From positions 682,001 to 746,000 of the forward strand of contig JADKDE010000002.1 of NCBI GenBank assembly GCA_016718505.1: a stretch of DNA of 64,000 nucleotides, given 5' to 3'. Under the pieces are notes generated by a model, which did not search any database, was not told where the DNA came from, and saw only the letters and a program-made list of their open reading frames with translations. This document shows, piece after piece, positions 19,339 to 26,986 of the stretch. Each line of letters begins with the position of its first letter. Position 1 is the first letter of the stretch. The position numbers were made by a program, and so were the translations under genes. The DNA comes from Saprospiraceae bacterium (lineage in GTDB: Bacteria; Bacteroidota; Bacteroidia; Chitinophagales; Saprospiraceae).

Positions 19339-21309
19339 ATGGTATTGCGATTTATTTTGAGCTTTTGTGTTTTTTATTTGTGCATTATTCAGGTTTTATC
19401 GTGCCAAAATATGCCTTTCGATCCTTCAAATTATCCATTTTATAGTAAAAATGACCTCGGCTTGTCCATGGTTAATCAAAAGTTGCAGATAAAAGTATAT
19501 GCTCCGACGGCTGATTCTGTTCGTTTTATTATTTATAAAAATGGGCTAGGGGGATCACCTAAATTGGTGCATTTTGGAGTTAAAATTGAACAAGGTGTTT
19601 GGCAGTGTGTTCTTCCAAAAAAATGGCTCAAGCATTACTATTCAATTCAAACAGCTAGGAAAGGAGTCTGGGGTCATGAAGTCTGCGATCCTTATGCCAA
19701 AGCCATAGGAGCTAATGGCGACAGAGCATACCTTGTTACAGATATTTTTAAACATAAAAAATCTACATCCAAGCCACAAAAAACCAGTCCTTATACAGAT
19801 GCATCTATATACGAATTGCACTTACGAGATATTAGCATTCACGCTAGTTCTGGAGTAAAAAACAAGGGGACATTTCTAGGTTTTTCAGAGTTAAATACCA
19901 AGTCACCTCAAGGCCTCCTCACTGGGCTTAGTCACATAAAGGATATGGGTTTTACTCATGTGCATATTTTGCCATTCTTCGACTTCAAGTCCATAAACGA
20001 AACTAGAAAGCCCTATAATTACAATTGGGGCTATGATCCCAAAAATTACAACGCTCTTGAAGGCACTTTCGCTTCGGATGTCTATAATCCACTCACTCGG
20101 ATTCAAGAGTTTAAAAAAATGGTAGAAGCCATTCATGCACAAGGAATAAAAGTAATTATGGATGTGGTTTATAACCATACGGGTGCTTCCCAAGAGGCAA
20201 ATTTTCATCAAATCGAGCCAGGTTATTACCACCGCATAAAACGAGACGGCAAATGGTCCGATGCCTCAGCCTGTGGGAATGAGACAGCTTCTGAAAGACC
20301 CATGATGCGTAAGTTCATGATTGAGAGTCTATTGCATTGGATGAAAAATTATGGAATTGATGGCTTTAGGTTTGATTTGATGGGTATCCACGACATTGAG
20401 ACCATGAATGAAATTTCAATGGCAATAAAAAAAGAAAATCCCAATGCTTTGCTCTACGGTGAAGGATGGACCGCTGGCGATGCTATGATACCAGAGCCTA
20501 CTCGCGCCCTAAAAAAGTATGTTTCCAAATTGGACCAGATAGCTGTATTTAGCGATGATTACAGAGATGGTATCAAAGGATATGTCTTCGATTCAAAAAG
20601 CTTGGGTTTTGTTCAAGGAAATAATTCGATGATAGAGACCATAAAATTTGGTTTTGTTGGATCTACAGAACATCCCCAAGTGGATATGTCGAAGTGTTTT
20701 TATGACAAAATTGCTTATGCCAATAAGACCGGTCAAGTGATCCAATACGCTGATTGCCATGATAATTTATGCTTGTGGGATAAGATCACAGCTTCGACCC
20801 CAAATGCCATTAACAAGGATAGAATGGCTATGCATACGATGGCTTTGGGTTTGGTATTTACCAGTCAAGGAATACCATTTATAGCAGCTGGAACTGAGTT
20901 TTTAAGAGATAAAAAAGGCGTTGAAAATTCATTCGAAAGCCCAGATTCTATCAATGCGATTGACTGGACTTTGAAATCTAAAAATATTGAGGTTTGTAAT
21001 TTTACAAAAGAATTGATTGCTATTCGAAAAGCCCATAAACTATTCCGTATGGACTCAAAATTGGAGATCCAAAAACTGGTTTCATTTGAAAAATCTACGG
21101 ATTGGGTTTTTGTTGCAGAACTGAGCAGAGGCAATTGGGATGATGCTTGGGAAAAAGCAATGGTGATAGCGAATAGCTCAAATCAAGAAAAAGAGTTGAA
21201 CTTGGGACATGAAAACTGGCAGCTTGCATTGTCCAATCAATCGATTACTCCATTCCATACGAGCGTTAAAATCCCACCTCGTGGCTTTTGTATTTTATAT
21301 AAAAAATAA
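19339..21309 (+). CDS. pulA: Type I pullulanase, glycoside hydrolase family 13, probable lipoprotein
   Basis: 656 residues. The N-terminus is a signal peptide with a cysteine at 22 (VLSC), consistent with a lipoprotein, though the lipobox is imperfect. A CBM48-like domain (about 45-135) precedes the catalytic barrel (about 160-560). YNYNWGYDP (226-234) is the type I pullulanase signature. Catalytic residues are visible: Asp346 in GFRFDLMG, Glu375 in YGEGW, and the transition-state HD in ADCHDN. It cleaves alpha-1,6 branches of pullulan, glycogen or limit dextrins. No starch-utilisation genes adjoin it, so it may act on storage glycogen or scavenged oligosaccharides. Confidence 0.92.
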   Translation: MVLRFILSFCVFYLCIIQVLSCQNMPFDPSNYPFYSKNDLGLSMVNQKLQIKVYAPTADSVRFIIYKNGLGGSPKLVHFGVKIEQGVWQCVLPKKWLKHYYSIQTARKGVWGHEVCDPYAKAIGANGDRAYLVTDIFKHKKSTSKPQKTSPYTDASIYELHLRDISIHASSGVKNKGTFLGFSELNTKSPQGLLTGLSHIKDMGFTHVHILPFFDFKSINETRKPYNYNWGYDPKNYNALEGTFASDVYNPLTRIQEFKKMVEAIHAQGIKVIMDVVYNHTGASQEANFHQIEPGYYHRIKRDGKWSDASACGNETASERPMMRKFMIESLLHWMKNYGIDGFRFDLMGIHDIETMNEISMAIKKENPNALLYGEGWTAGDAMIPEPTRALKKYVSKLDQIAVFSDDYRDGIKGYVFDSKSLGFVQGNNSMIETIKFGFVGSTEHPQVDMSKCFYDKIAYANKTGQVIQYADCHDNLCLWDKITASTPNAINKDRMAMHTMALGLVFTSQGIPFIAAGTEFLRDKKGVENSFESPDSINAIDWTLKSKNIEVCNFTKELIAIRKAHKLFRMDSKLEIQKLVSFEKSTDWVFVAELSRGNWDDAWEKAMVIANSSNQEKELNLGHENWQLALSNQSITPFHTSVKIPPRGFCILYKK

Positions 21310-21386
21310 AAAAAGATGCCTTCCTAGAACTTTTTCATGGTTTGAATCATACTAATGAAAGAATTTAAACTCAATTAAAATTAAGA

Positions 21387-22457
21387 ATGATCGATCAGCT
21401 ATTTTCGAAAAGCAAGCGTCCCTTTCTCATCTCAGGTCCTTGTAGTGCTGAGACTGAAATTCAAGTCTTGGAGACATGCAGTCGCTTGAAAAATACTGGA
21501 AAAGTTGATATGTTCAGAGCTGGGATTTGGAAGCCTAGGACCCGTCCAGGTAGCTTCGAAGGCGTAGGTGAGATTGGTCTTAATTGGTTGGTTGAAGCAA
21601 GGAAAGCAAACAATATTCCGATTTGTGTGGAGGTAGCCAAGGCGTCCCATATCGAGAGTTGCCTTAAATTAGGCGTAGATGTGCTTTGGGTAGGGGCTAG
21701 GACCACTGCCAATCCTTTTTCGGTGCAAGAAATAGCGGATGCCTTGAAAGGGGTAAATATTCCTGTAATGGTGAAAAATCCTACAAATCCTGATTTGGAA
21801 CTTTGGATCGGAGCCATAGAACGCTTGAGAGAAGCTGGATTATCACAAATCGCAGCCATTCATCGTGGGTTTTCATTTTCAGGAGAAAAAACATTTAGAA
21901 ATAGGCCCCAATGGAGCATCGCCATAGACTTGAAAACAAGGATGCCCGAAATGCCGATGATAAATGATCCATCGCATATTTGTGGTCGAAGAGATCTGCT
22001 ATTTTCGGTGGCACAAAAAGCCATGGATTTGAATTTTGATGGATTGATGATCGAGGCACATGTGACTCCAGAACAAGCCTGGAGTGATGCCGCACAACAA
22101 GTGACGCCAGAGATTTATGCTGAACTTGTGGGTAATTTGGTTTTGAGGACCGAAGTACCTGAACGATTGGAAAGTATTTCAGTATTGGAGAAAATGAGAA
22201 AAAATTTAGATTTGATAGACGATGAAATGATGAATCTCTTGTCTTCTAGGATGACCATCTCTCGCGAAATTGGGAAGTACAAGAAAATGAATAACATAAC
22301 AATTCTCCAATCCAATAGATGGAGGAAAACTTTAGAAAGATACGTTTCTAAAGCGTCAAATCACCAACTTAGCGAGGATTTTATTGCGAGATTTATAAAA
22401 GCAATTCACGACGAAAGCATTGAACAACAAAATAAAGTATTGAACAGCCAAACTTAG
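21387..22457 (+). CDS. Bifunctional DAHP synthase / chorismate mutase (type II)
   Basis: 356 residues. Residues 1-255 form a DAHP synthase of the KDO8P-synthase-like type: SGPCSAE near residue 17, FRAGIWKPRTRPGSFEG, VGARTTANPF and AAIHRGF are phosphate- and metal-binding elements, with DPSHICGRRD later. Residues 262-345 form a helical chorismate mutase (DLIDDEMMNLLSSRMTISREIGKYKK). The two activities start the shikimate pathway and begin the phenylalanine/tyrosine branch. The fusion in this order is standard in Bacteroidota, where the mutase part also lends feedback control by prephenate. Stands alone between pulA and the ArsR gene. Confidence 0.95.
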   Translation: MIDQLFSKSKRPFLISGPCSAETEIQVLETCSRLKNTGKVDMFRAGIWKPRTRPGSFEGVGEIGLNWLVEARKANNIPICVEVAKASHIESCLKLGVDVLWVGARTTANPFSVQEIADALKGVNIPVMVKNPTNPDLELWIGAIERLREAGLSQIAAIHRGFSFSGEKTFRNRPQWSIAIDLKTRMPEMPMINDPSHICGRRDLLFSVAQKAMDLNFDGLMIEAHVTPEQAWSDAAQQVTPEIYAELVGNLVLRTEVPERLESISVLEKMRKNLDLIDDEMMNLLSSRMTISREIGKYKKMNNITILQSNRWRKTLERYVSKASNHQLSEDFIARFIKAIHDESIEQQNKVLNSQT

Positions 22458-22501
22458 TTTCTCATACTTATCCGTTTTTTTTTAAATAAAAGTCATAATA
22501 C

Positions 22502-22525
22502 ATAGAAAGATATATATCTTTGTAT
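22502..22525 (+). promoter_or_regulatory. arsR promoter and putative ArsR operator
   Basis: A perfect 16-base palindrome AAAGATATATATCTTT (22506-22521) overlaps the -7 element TATCTTTG (22515-22522). The block 22502-22525 matches the promoter of the sulfur operon at 23855-23878 in 20 of 24 positions. A repressor bound here would block RNA polymerase directly, which suggests autoregulation. Confidence 0.6.
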
Positions 22526-22543
22526 TAATAATTTTTTTAGTTT

Positions 22544-22849
22544 ATGATACTTGCAGATAGGGTAGAAGAAGATCGATTATTGGGCGCTATCAATATGCTC
22601 AAGGTGATCGCACATCCAGTAAGACTTTCCATTGTTGATATTTTGACTGAAAAGCAGGAAATGAACATATTGGAAATACAGGCTCTTTTGCATTTGGAAC
22701 AAGCAATAGCTTCGCAACACATTACTTTAATGGAGGATAAGGGGGTTTTGGTTTCACAGAAGAGAGGCCGAAATAAGTTCGTTTCTTTAAAATTTCCTAA
22801 GATGAAGAATATTGTAACTTGTTTGGAAAATTGTTGCCATGAGGAGTAG
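22544..22849 (+). CDS. ArsR/SmtB family transcriptional repressor
   Basis: 101 residues, normal for the family. The winged helix runs about 15-85: LKVIAHPVRLSIVDIL, then the recognition helix region QALLHLEQAIASQHITLMEDKGVL and the wing KRGRNKFVSL. The alpha-3 ELCVCDL metal site is absent. Cysteines lie only at 93, 97 and 98 in the C-terminal tail, so sensing by tail thiols is possible, for example of persulfide or thiophilic metal. The gene precedes the HicAB module and the sulfur operon, and its promoter shares an operator-like block with that operon's promoter. Regulation of reactive-sulfur genes is inferred from this. Confidence 0.9.
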   Translation: MILADRVEEDRLLGAINMLKVIAHPVRLSIVDILTEKQEMNILEIQALLHLEQAIASQHITLMEDKGVLVSQKRGRNKFVSLKFPKMKNIVTCLENCCHEE

Positions 22850-23048
22850 ATAAGCCAGTCTCGATCGCCTACTTTATTTTTAATTTTGCGAATAAATGAC
22901 TCAATATCAATTGCGGAATCCCATTTTCTCCAAAATTTTTTAAGGAAAATAATTCTATGAAATAATCTTAAAATTTGGTGAAAATTTTTTGTAAAAAGGC
23001 AAAAATTGTCGTTTTATTTAGCCCCTAATACGAAAATAGTAATAAATA

Positions 23049-23081
23049 TTTGCTAAAAAGGTAAATAATAATTTACCTTTG
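23049..23081 (+). promoter_or_regulatory. hicAB promoter with inverted-repeat operator
   Basis: TTTG at 23049-23052 and TACCTTTG at 23074-23081 form a -33/-7 pair with a 21-base spacer. Between and over them lies a perfect 10-bp inverted repeat AAAGGTAAAT-AATA-ATTTACCTTT (23057-23080). This is the expected site for autorepression by the HTH domain of HicB. Confidence 0.7.
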
Positions 23082-23101
23082 TTAGTGAAATAATGTAAAT
23101 A

Positions 23102-23290
23102 GTGAAATGTTCTGAATTATATCGCAAGTTGACAAAAGAAGGGTGGTTTGCTGTCTCTCAAAAAGGATCGCATATAAAAATGCGACATGAAACAAAAGAA
23201 GGGGTCATTATTTTTCCAAATCATGGAAGTCAAGAACTTGGTAAAGGTCTAGAAAATAAAATACTCAAAGATGCTGGTATTAGAAAATAA
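23102..23290 (+). CDS. hicA: HicA family mRNA interferase toxin
   Basis: 62 residues, full length for HicA. It starts with GTG (MKCSELYRKLTKEGW); no in-frame ATG precedes it before a stop at 23096. GSHIKM with His24 is the catalytic motif of the dsRBD-like fold, followed by the typical IIFPNHGSQELGKGLENKILKDAGI segment. It cleaves mRNA and is neutralised by HicB, encoded 4 bp downstream. The module sits between the ArsR gene and its presumed target operon, suggesting insertion there. The inverted repeat in its promoter fits autoregulation. Confidence 0.93.
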   Translation: MKCSELYRKLTKEGWFAVSQKGSHIKMRHETKEGVIIFPNHGSQELGKGLENKILKDAGIRK

Positions 23291-23294
23291 AGCT

Positions 23295-23687
23295 ATGGAC
23301 AATAAGGTAATAATATTGATTGTTGAGAAAACCAATACTGGCTTTTCTGCATTTTCAGAAGATTTTCCAATTTTTACAACCGGAAAGTCAATTCCTGAAT
23401 TGATTAACAATGCTTATGAAGCGGTAGAATTACATTTTGAAGAAGAAACTGGCAAAATCTCACCAAAAAATATAAAATTTGAAATCGACTTCCAACAGTT
23501 TTTTAAATATTACAAGGTAATCAATGTGAAATTTTTGGGCGAAAAGATTGGAATGAATCCAACCTTGATTTCTCAATATATTTCAGGTACCAAAAAACCA
23601 TCCTCTAAACAAACTGAAAAAATTTTAGATGGAATTCATCAAATTGGCGAAGAATTGGCAGGCATTAAATTGCTACGAGCAAATTAG
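23295..23687 (+). CDS. hicB: HicB family antitoxin with C-terminal HTH
   Basis: 130 residues from the ATG at 23295; an earlier in-frame start overlaps hicA and lacks conserved sequence. The N-terminal HicB fold (VIILIVEKTNTGFSAFSEDFP, then the ELINNAYEAVELHFEEE helix) binds and blocks HicA. The C-terminal part (about 85-125, VKFLGEKIGMNPTLISQYISGTKKPSSKQ) is a helix-turn-helix that should bind the inverted repeat upstream of hicA. The toxin-first order is usual for HicAB. Confidence 0.92.
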   Translation: MDNKVIILIVEKTNTGFSAFSEDFPIFTTGKSIPELINNAYEAVELHFEEETGKISPKNIKFEIDFQQFFKYYKVINVKFLGEKIGMNPTLISQYISGTKKPSSKQTEKILDGIHQIGEELAGIKLLRAN

Positions 23688-23854
23688 GACACAATACATG
23701 GATATACCGTCCATGACAAAAGTTGAAAGACTCAAAAATTAGTAAAATTTGATGTTTTGTAATTCGCTTGGATAAATATACGAACATGATTATGTGTAAC
23801 TTTGAGACATTGAAATTTATTTTTTTCAAAAAAAAGTAAAAAAATATACAATAG

Positions 23855-23878
23855 ATAGAAACATTGCTATCTTTGTAT
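23855..23878 (+). promoter_or_regulatory. Promoter of the sulfur operon with ArsR-type operator
   Basis: The -7 element TATCTTTG (23868-23875) is overlapped by the inverted repeat AGATAG-8-CTATCT (23853-23872). Positions 23855-23878 match 20 of 24 bases of the arsR promoter block at 22502-22525, including ATAGAAA and TATCTTTGTAT. TauE starts at 23893, 15 bp on. Part of the match is the shared -7 consensus. Confidence 0.6.
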
Positions 23879-23892
23879 CTGTTAAACAAATT

Positions 23893-24690
23893 ATGGAAGT
23901 AATCGGATACATTGCGTCGATATTTATTGGGATCACTCTGGGTTTAATCGGAGGAGGTGGCAGTATCTTGACTGTCCCTGTTTTGGTTTATCTTTTTTCA
24001 GTAGAGGCAGTTCCTGCAGCAGCGTATTCAATGTTCATCGTTGGATTGACCAGTATTGTGGGGTCTTATTCTTATTTTAGGAATGGATTGGTACATTTTA
24101 AAACAGCATTGATTTTTGGAATTCCATCCATAATTGCAGTCTATTTAACCCGAGCTTTTGTAGTTCCAGCAATCCCTAGTGAAATTTTTACCTTAGGTAG
24201 TTTTGTTTTGACAAAGGGTGTTTTTTTAATGCTGCTCTTCGCATTTTTAATGATTGCTGCTTCATACAACATGATAAAATCAAATAAAAATGGGCATGGA
24301 ATTGCGGATTCAAGCCATAAAATCTATTACCCAGTCCTGATGATTCAAGGGGCGATTGTAGGCGGATTGACCAGTCTAGTAGGAGCAGGAGGTGGCTTTT
24401 TGATTATACCAGCACTGGTTTTATTGTCAAAATTGCACATGAAAGAAGCCATAGGTACATCACTCTTGATTATCGCAATAAATTCAACTATAGGATTTTT
24501 GAGTGAATCAAGTTCGACTTATTTTGATTGGAAGCTTTTATTGTCAGTTTCTGGATTTGCAATATTTGGAATAATAATTGGCTTGATGCTTTCCAAGAAA
24601 ATTGAAGGATCGAAATTAAAACCTGCTTTTGGTTGGTTTGTTTTACTTATGGGTGTTTATATAATCATTAAAGAAACAATTTTAAAATAA
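23893..24690 (+). CDS. TauE/SafE family sulfite (sulfur-anion) exporter
   Basis: 265 residues with seven to eight hydrophobic segments. Two internally related halves begin GLIGGGGSILTVPVLVYLF (18-36) and GLTSLVGAGGGFLIIPALVLL, the duplicated family signature. TauE/SafE proteins export sulfite, sulfoacetate or related anions across the inner membrane. First gene of an eight-gene-long run of sulfur-handling genes to 28420 with intergenic gaps of about 60 bp or less (rhodanese 5 bp later), so expulsion of sulfite made by the persulfide dioxygenase at the operon's end is the likely job. Confidence 0.92.
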   Translation: MEVIGYIASIFIGITLGLIGGGGSILTVPVLVYLFSVEAVPAAAYSMFIVGLTSIVGSYSYFRNGLVHFKTALIFGIPSIIAVYLTRAFVVPAIPSEIFTLGSFVLTKGVFLMLLFAFLMIAASYNMIKSNKNGHGIADSSHKIYYPVLMIQGAIVGGLTSLVGAGGGFLIIPALVLLSKLHMKEAIGTSLLIIAINSTIGFLSESSSTYFDWKLLLSVSGFAIFGIIIGLMLSKKIEGSKLKPAFGWFVLLMGVYIIIKETILK

Positions 24691-24695
24691 ATAAT

Positions 24696-25004
24696 ATGTT
24701 TGATTTTTTGAAAAAATTATTTGGAGGTGGAAGTTCGGAAAATTTAAGTCCACTGATTGAAAATGGTGCCTTTTTGGTAGATGTTAGGACACCTTTTGAG
24801 TTTTCAGGCGGAAGCGTAAAAGGCGCAGTAAATATTCCATTAGATAAGGTGCAAAATAATTTGGCAAAATTCAAAAATAAAAACCAAATTATCGTATTTT
24901 GTAGGAGTGGAAATAGGAGCGGTCAAGCTAAGTCGATTTTAGCCCAAAATGGCATTACAAATGTCACAAATGGGGGACTTGGCAAAACGTTAATCAATAT
25001 GTAA
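24696..25004 (+). CDS. Single-domain rhodanese sulfurtransferase
   Basis: 102 residues forming one rhodanese domain: LVDVRTPFEFSGGSVKGAVNIPL (28-50) and the active-site loop FCRSGNRSG with catalytic Cys69. An N-terminal amphipathic segment (MFDFLKKLFGGG) may touch the membrane. It carries sulfane sulfur as a cysteine persulfide. Lies 5 bp after TauE and 21 bp before the DUF2892 gene; in other bacteria rhodanese and DUF2892 are fused as YgaP, so the two here probably work as a split YgaP. Confidence 0.93.
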   Translation: MFDFLKKLFGGGSSENLSPLIENGAFLVDVRTPFEFSGGSVKGAVNIPLDKVQNNLAKFKNKNQIIVFCRSGNRSGQAKSILAQNGITNVTNGGLGKTLINM

Positions 25005-25025
25005 CCAATAAAAATAATAAATAAT

Positions 25026-25232
25026 ATGAAAAAGAACATGGGTGCAACCGACAAATTAATCCGTATTATTTTGGCAGTCTTGGTTGCTGTGTTGTATTAT
25101 ACTGGGGTTATCGGGGGTACTACTGCCATCATTTTGGGGCTTTTGGCTATGGTGTTTTTATTAACATCATTCATTTCATTTTGCCCACTATATTTGCCAT
25201 TCGGAATTTCAACCGTAGAGAAAAAGGATTAA
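25026..25232 (+). CDS. DUF2892 (YgaP-type transmembrane) small membrane protein
   Basis: 68 residues, start KKNMGATDKLIRIILAVLV, two transmembrane helices (about 11-28 and 33-52) and a CPLYLPFGI segment near the end. This is the DUF2892 domain found at the C-terminus of the rhodanese YgaP. The neighbour rhodanese and this gene reproduce that pair as separate genes. Membrane docking of sulfur transfer is inferred. The next start, at 25238, follows the stop by 5 bp. Confidence 0.9.
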   Translation: MKKNMGATDKLIRIILAVLVAVLYYTGVIGGTTAIILGLLAMVFLLTSFISFCPLYLPFGISTVEKKD

Positions 25233-25237
25233 AAATT

Positions 25238-25804
25238 ATGCTGGAAATTATTAGGCAGCCATGGCACTGGTCCATAGCAGGGATTCTTATTGGCTTAACT
25301 GTACCAACCCTTTTACTGATTGGAAATAAAAAATTCGGTGTTTCATCATCGCTCAGGCATATTTGTGCAATGTGCATTCCTGCAAAAATCCCATTCTTTC
25401 AATACGATTGGAAAAAGGAAATTTGGAATTTGTTCTTTGTTTTTGGAATGGTTATTGGCGCGGTGATAGCCAATAAATACCTAAAAAACCCCAATGATAT
25501 CGTGGTGGCTGAAAGTACGAAAACTGTGCTCTCAAATTATGGAGTTACTGATTTTAGTAGTTTGATGCCTACCCAAATTTTTAATGTCGCGAATATTTTT
25601 ACTTTACAAGGATTTGTCTTTTTTATACTAAGAGGCTTCTTGGTTGGCTTTGGAACTAGATATGCAGGTGGATGCACTAGTGGACATTCCATTATGGGAC
25701 TTTCGACCTTACAATGGCCTTCTTTAGTAGCTACTTGTTGTTTTATGGTCGGAGGATTCTTCTCTGCAAATATTATTATTCCCTTTATTTTTAAGTTATT
25801 CTAG
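25238..25804 (+). CDS. YeeE/YedE family thiosulfate/sulfur transporter, first half
   Basis: 188 residues from the ATG at 25238; an earlier in-frame start overlaps the DUF2892 gene. About four to five membrane segments. YAGGCTSGHSIMG (about 145-157) is the YeeE signature with the sulfur-relaying cysteine. Other cysteines lie in HICAMCIPAK. YeeE takes up thiosulfate through a row of cysteines in one long protein; here the function is split over two half-size genes 3 bp apart, the common Bacteroidota form. Import of thiosulfate or other sulfur species for the enzymes of this operon is inferred. Confidence 0.9.
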   Translation: MLEIIRQPWHWSIAGILIGLTVPTLLLIGNKKFGVSSSLRHICAMCIPAKIPFFQYDWKKEIWNLFFVFGMVIGAVIANKYLKNPNDIVVAESTKTVLSNYGVTDFSSLMPTQIFNVANIFTLQGFVFFILRGFLVGFGTRYAGGCTSGHSIMGLSTLQWPSLVATCCFMVGGFFSANIIIPFIFKLF

Positions 25805-25807
25805 TGT

Positions 25808-26296
25808 ATGATAAGTAATAATTTGGAAGATGTTCGCCACCAGGATTCGATGTGTACCAATGAAGCAAATGTCCAACATCCATTTTGGCATAACCTTAAA
25901 TATATGGTTGTAGGGATTGTCTTTGGGTTCGTTTTTGTAAAAGCTGAAATAATCAGTTGGTTTCGAATACAAGAAATGTTTAGACTCCATTCATTTTTTA
26001 TGTATGGGGTGATAGGTACTGCTGTAGTCGTTGGGATGATTTCAGTTTGGATTATAAAGAAATTTAACTTGAAAACATTGAGCGGAGAAACCGTAAAGTT
26101 TGAAGACAAAGGCTTTAATAAAGGGCAAATTTATGGTGCTTTGATTTTTGGTATAGGTTGGGCCATTACTGGGGCTTGTCCAGGACCGCTTTTTGCCCAA
26201 ATTGGAAGTGGATTTGGTGTCGTTTTGCTTACGTTTTTGAGCGCATTGGCAGGCACTTGGACGTATGGTTATTTCAGAGAGAAATTGCCTCATTAA
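25808..26296 (+). CDS. YeeE/YedE family transporter, second half
   Basis: 162 residues with four membrane segments. The TGACPGPLFAQIG motif (about 122-134) is the second YeeE signature cysteine motif, matching the half-protein encoded just upstream. HPFWHNLKYMVVGIVFGFVF starts the first helix. The two halves likely pair as a heterodimer. The spacing (3 bp) implies translational coupling. Confidence 0.9.
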   Translation: MISNNLEDVRHQDSMCTNEANVQHPFWHNLKYMVVGIVFGFVFVKAEIISWFRIQEMFRLHSFFMYGVIGTAVVVGMISVWIIKKFNLKTLSGETVKFEDKGFNKGQIYGALIFGIGWAITGACPGPLFAQIGSGFGVVLLTFLSALAGTWTYGYFREKLPH

Positions 26297-26336
26297 ATGG
26301 TTCTATTTTATAAAATGCTTAAATGTCAATGACATT

Positions 26337-26972
26337 ATGGATAACAATGAAATTTCATGTTGTGAGCCAAATAAGAATGATGATATCACCAAAGTAAAAT
26401 TTTGGGACGACCAATATAAGCAGGGAAATACGGGCTGGGATTTAAAACAAGTCTCGCCTCCCATTAAGGCATACTTCGACCAATTGGTTGACCATAAAAT
26501 ATCAATTCTCATCGCTGGATGTGGAAATGCATATGAAGCAGAATACTTATATTCATTGGGATTTGAAGATATTACCCTTGTGGATATTTCTGAGACGCTC
26601 GTCAAAAGCTTAAGGGAGAAATTCAGCCATTTACCCATAAAAATACTCCATGAGGATATTTTTCAACACGGAGGAAAATATGATTTGATCGTCGAACAAA
26701 CGCTTTTTTGCGCTATAGATCCGAGTCTTAGGGAGGATTATGCAAAGAAAATGCACGATTTACTAGTCGATAATGGTAAATTAGTGGGTTTACTCTTCGC
26801 GACAGAATTTGAAAAGGCTGGGCCCCCTTTTGGAGGCAATAAGGAGGAATATGAAAAATTATTCGCAGAGTATTTTGAATTCAAAACCTTCGAACTTTGC
26901 TATAATTCTATTGGCCCTAGATTGGGCAATGAATTGTTTTTCATTTTTTCAAAAATAAAATTTAATAAATAA
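26337..26972 (+). CDS. TPMT-like SAM-dependent methyltransferase
   Basis: 211 residues from the ATG at 26337; sequence before it is not family-like. KFWDDQYKQGNTGWDLKQVSPPI is the N-terminal signature of the thiopurine S-methyltransferase-like group, and IAGCGNAYEAEYLYSLG is the SAM-binding motif I. DLIVEQTLFCAIDPSLR matches the post-II region. Such enzymes methylate thiols and in some bacteria selenium, tellurium or H2S-type groups. In this sulfur operon, S-methylation of a reactive sulfur compound is a reasonable inference; the substrate is not shown by sequence. Confidence 0.85.
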   Translation: MDNNEISCCEPNKNDDITKVKFWDDQYKQGNTGWDLKQVSPPIKAYFDQLVDHKISILIAGCGNAYEAEYLYSLGFEDITLVDISETLVKSLREKFSHLPIKILHEDIFQHGGKYDLIVEQTLFCAIDPSLREDYAKKMHDLLVDNGKLVGLLFATEFEKAGPPFGGNKEEYEKLFAEYFEFKTFELCYNSIGPRLGNELFFIFSKIKFNK

Positions 26973-26986
26973 ATAAATTCAAAGAT

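Noticed and set aside
22850..23048. Regulatory RNA between arsR and hicAB
   Set aside because: AT-rich stretch with no stable hairpin or conserved motif that I can see.
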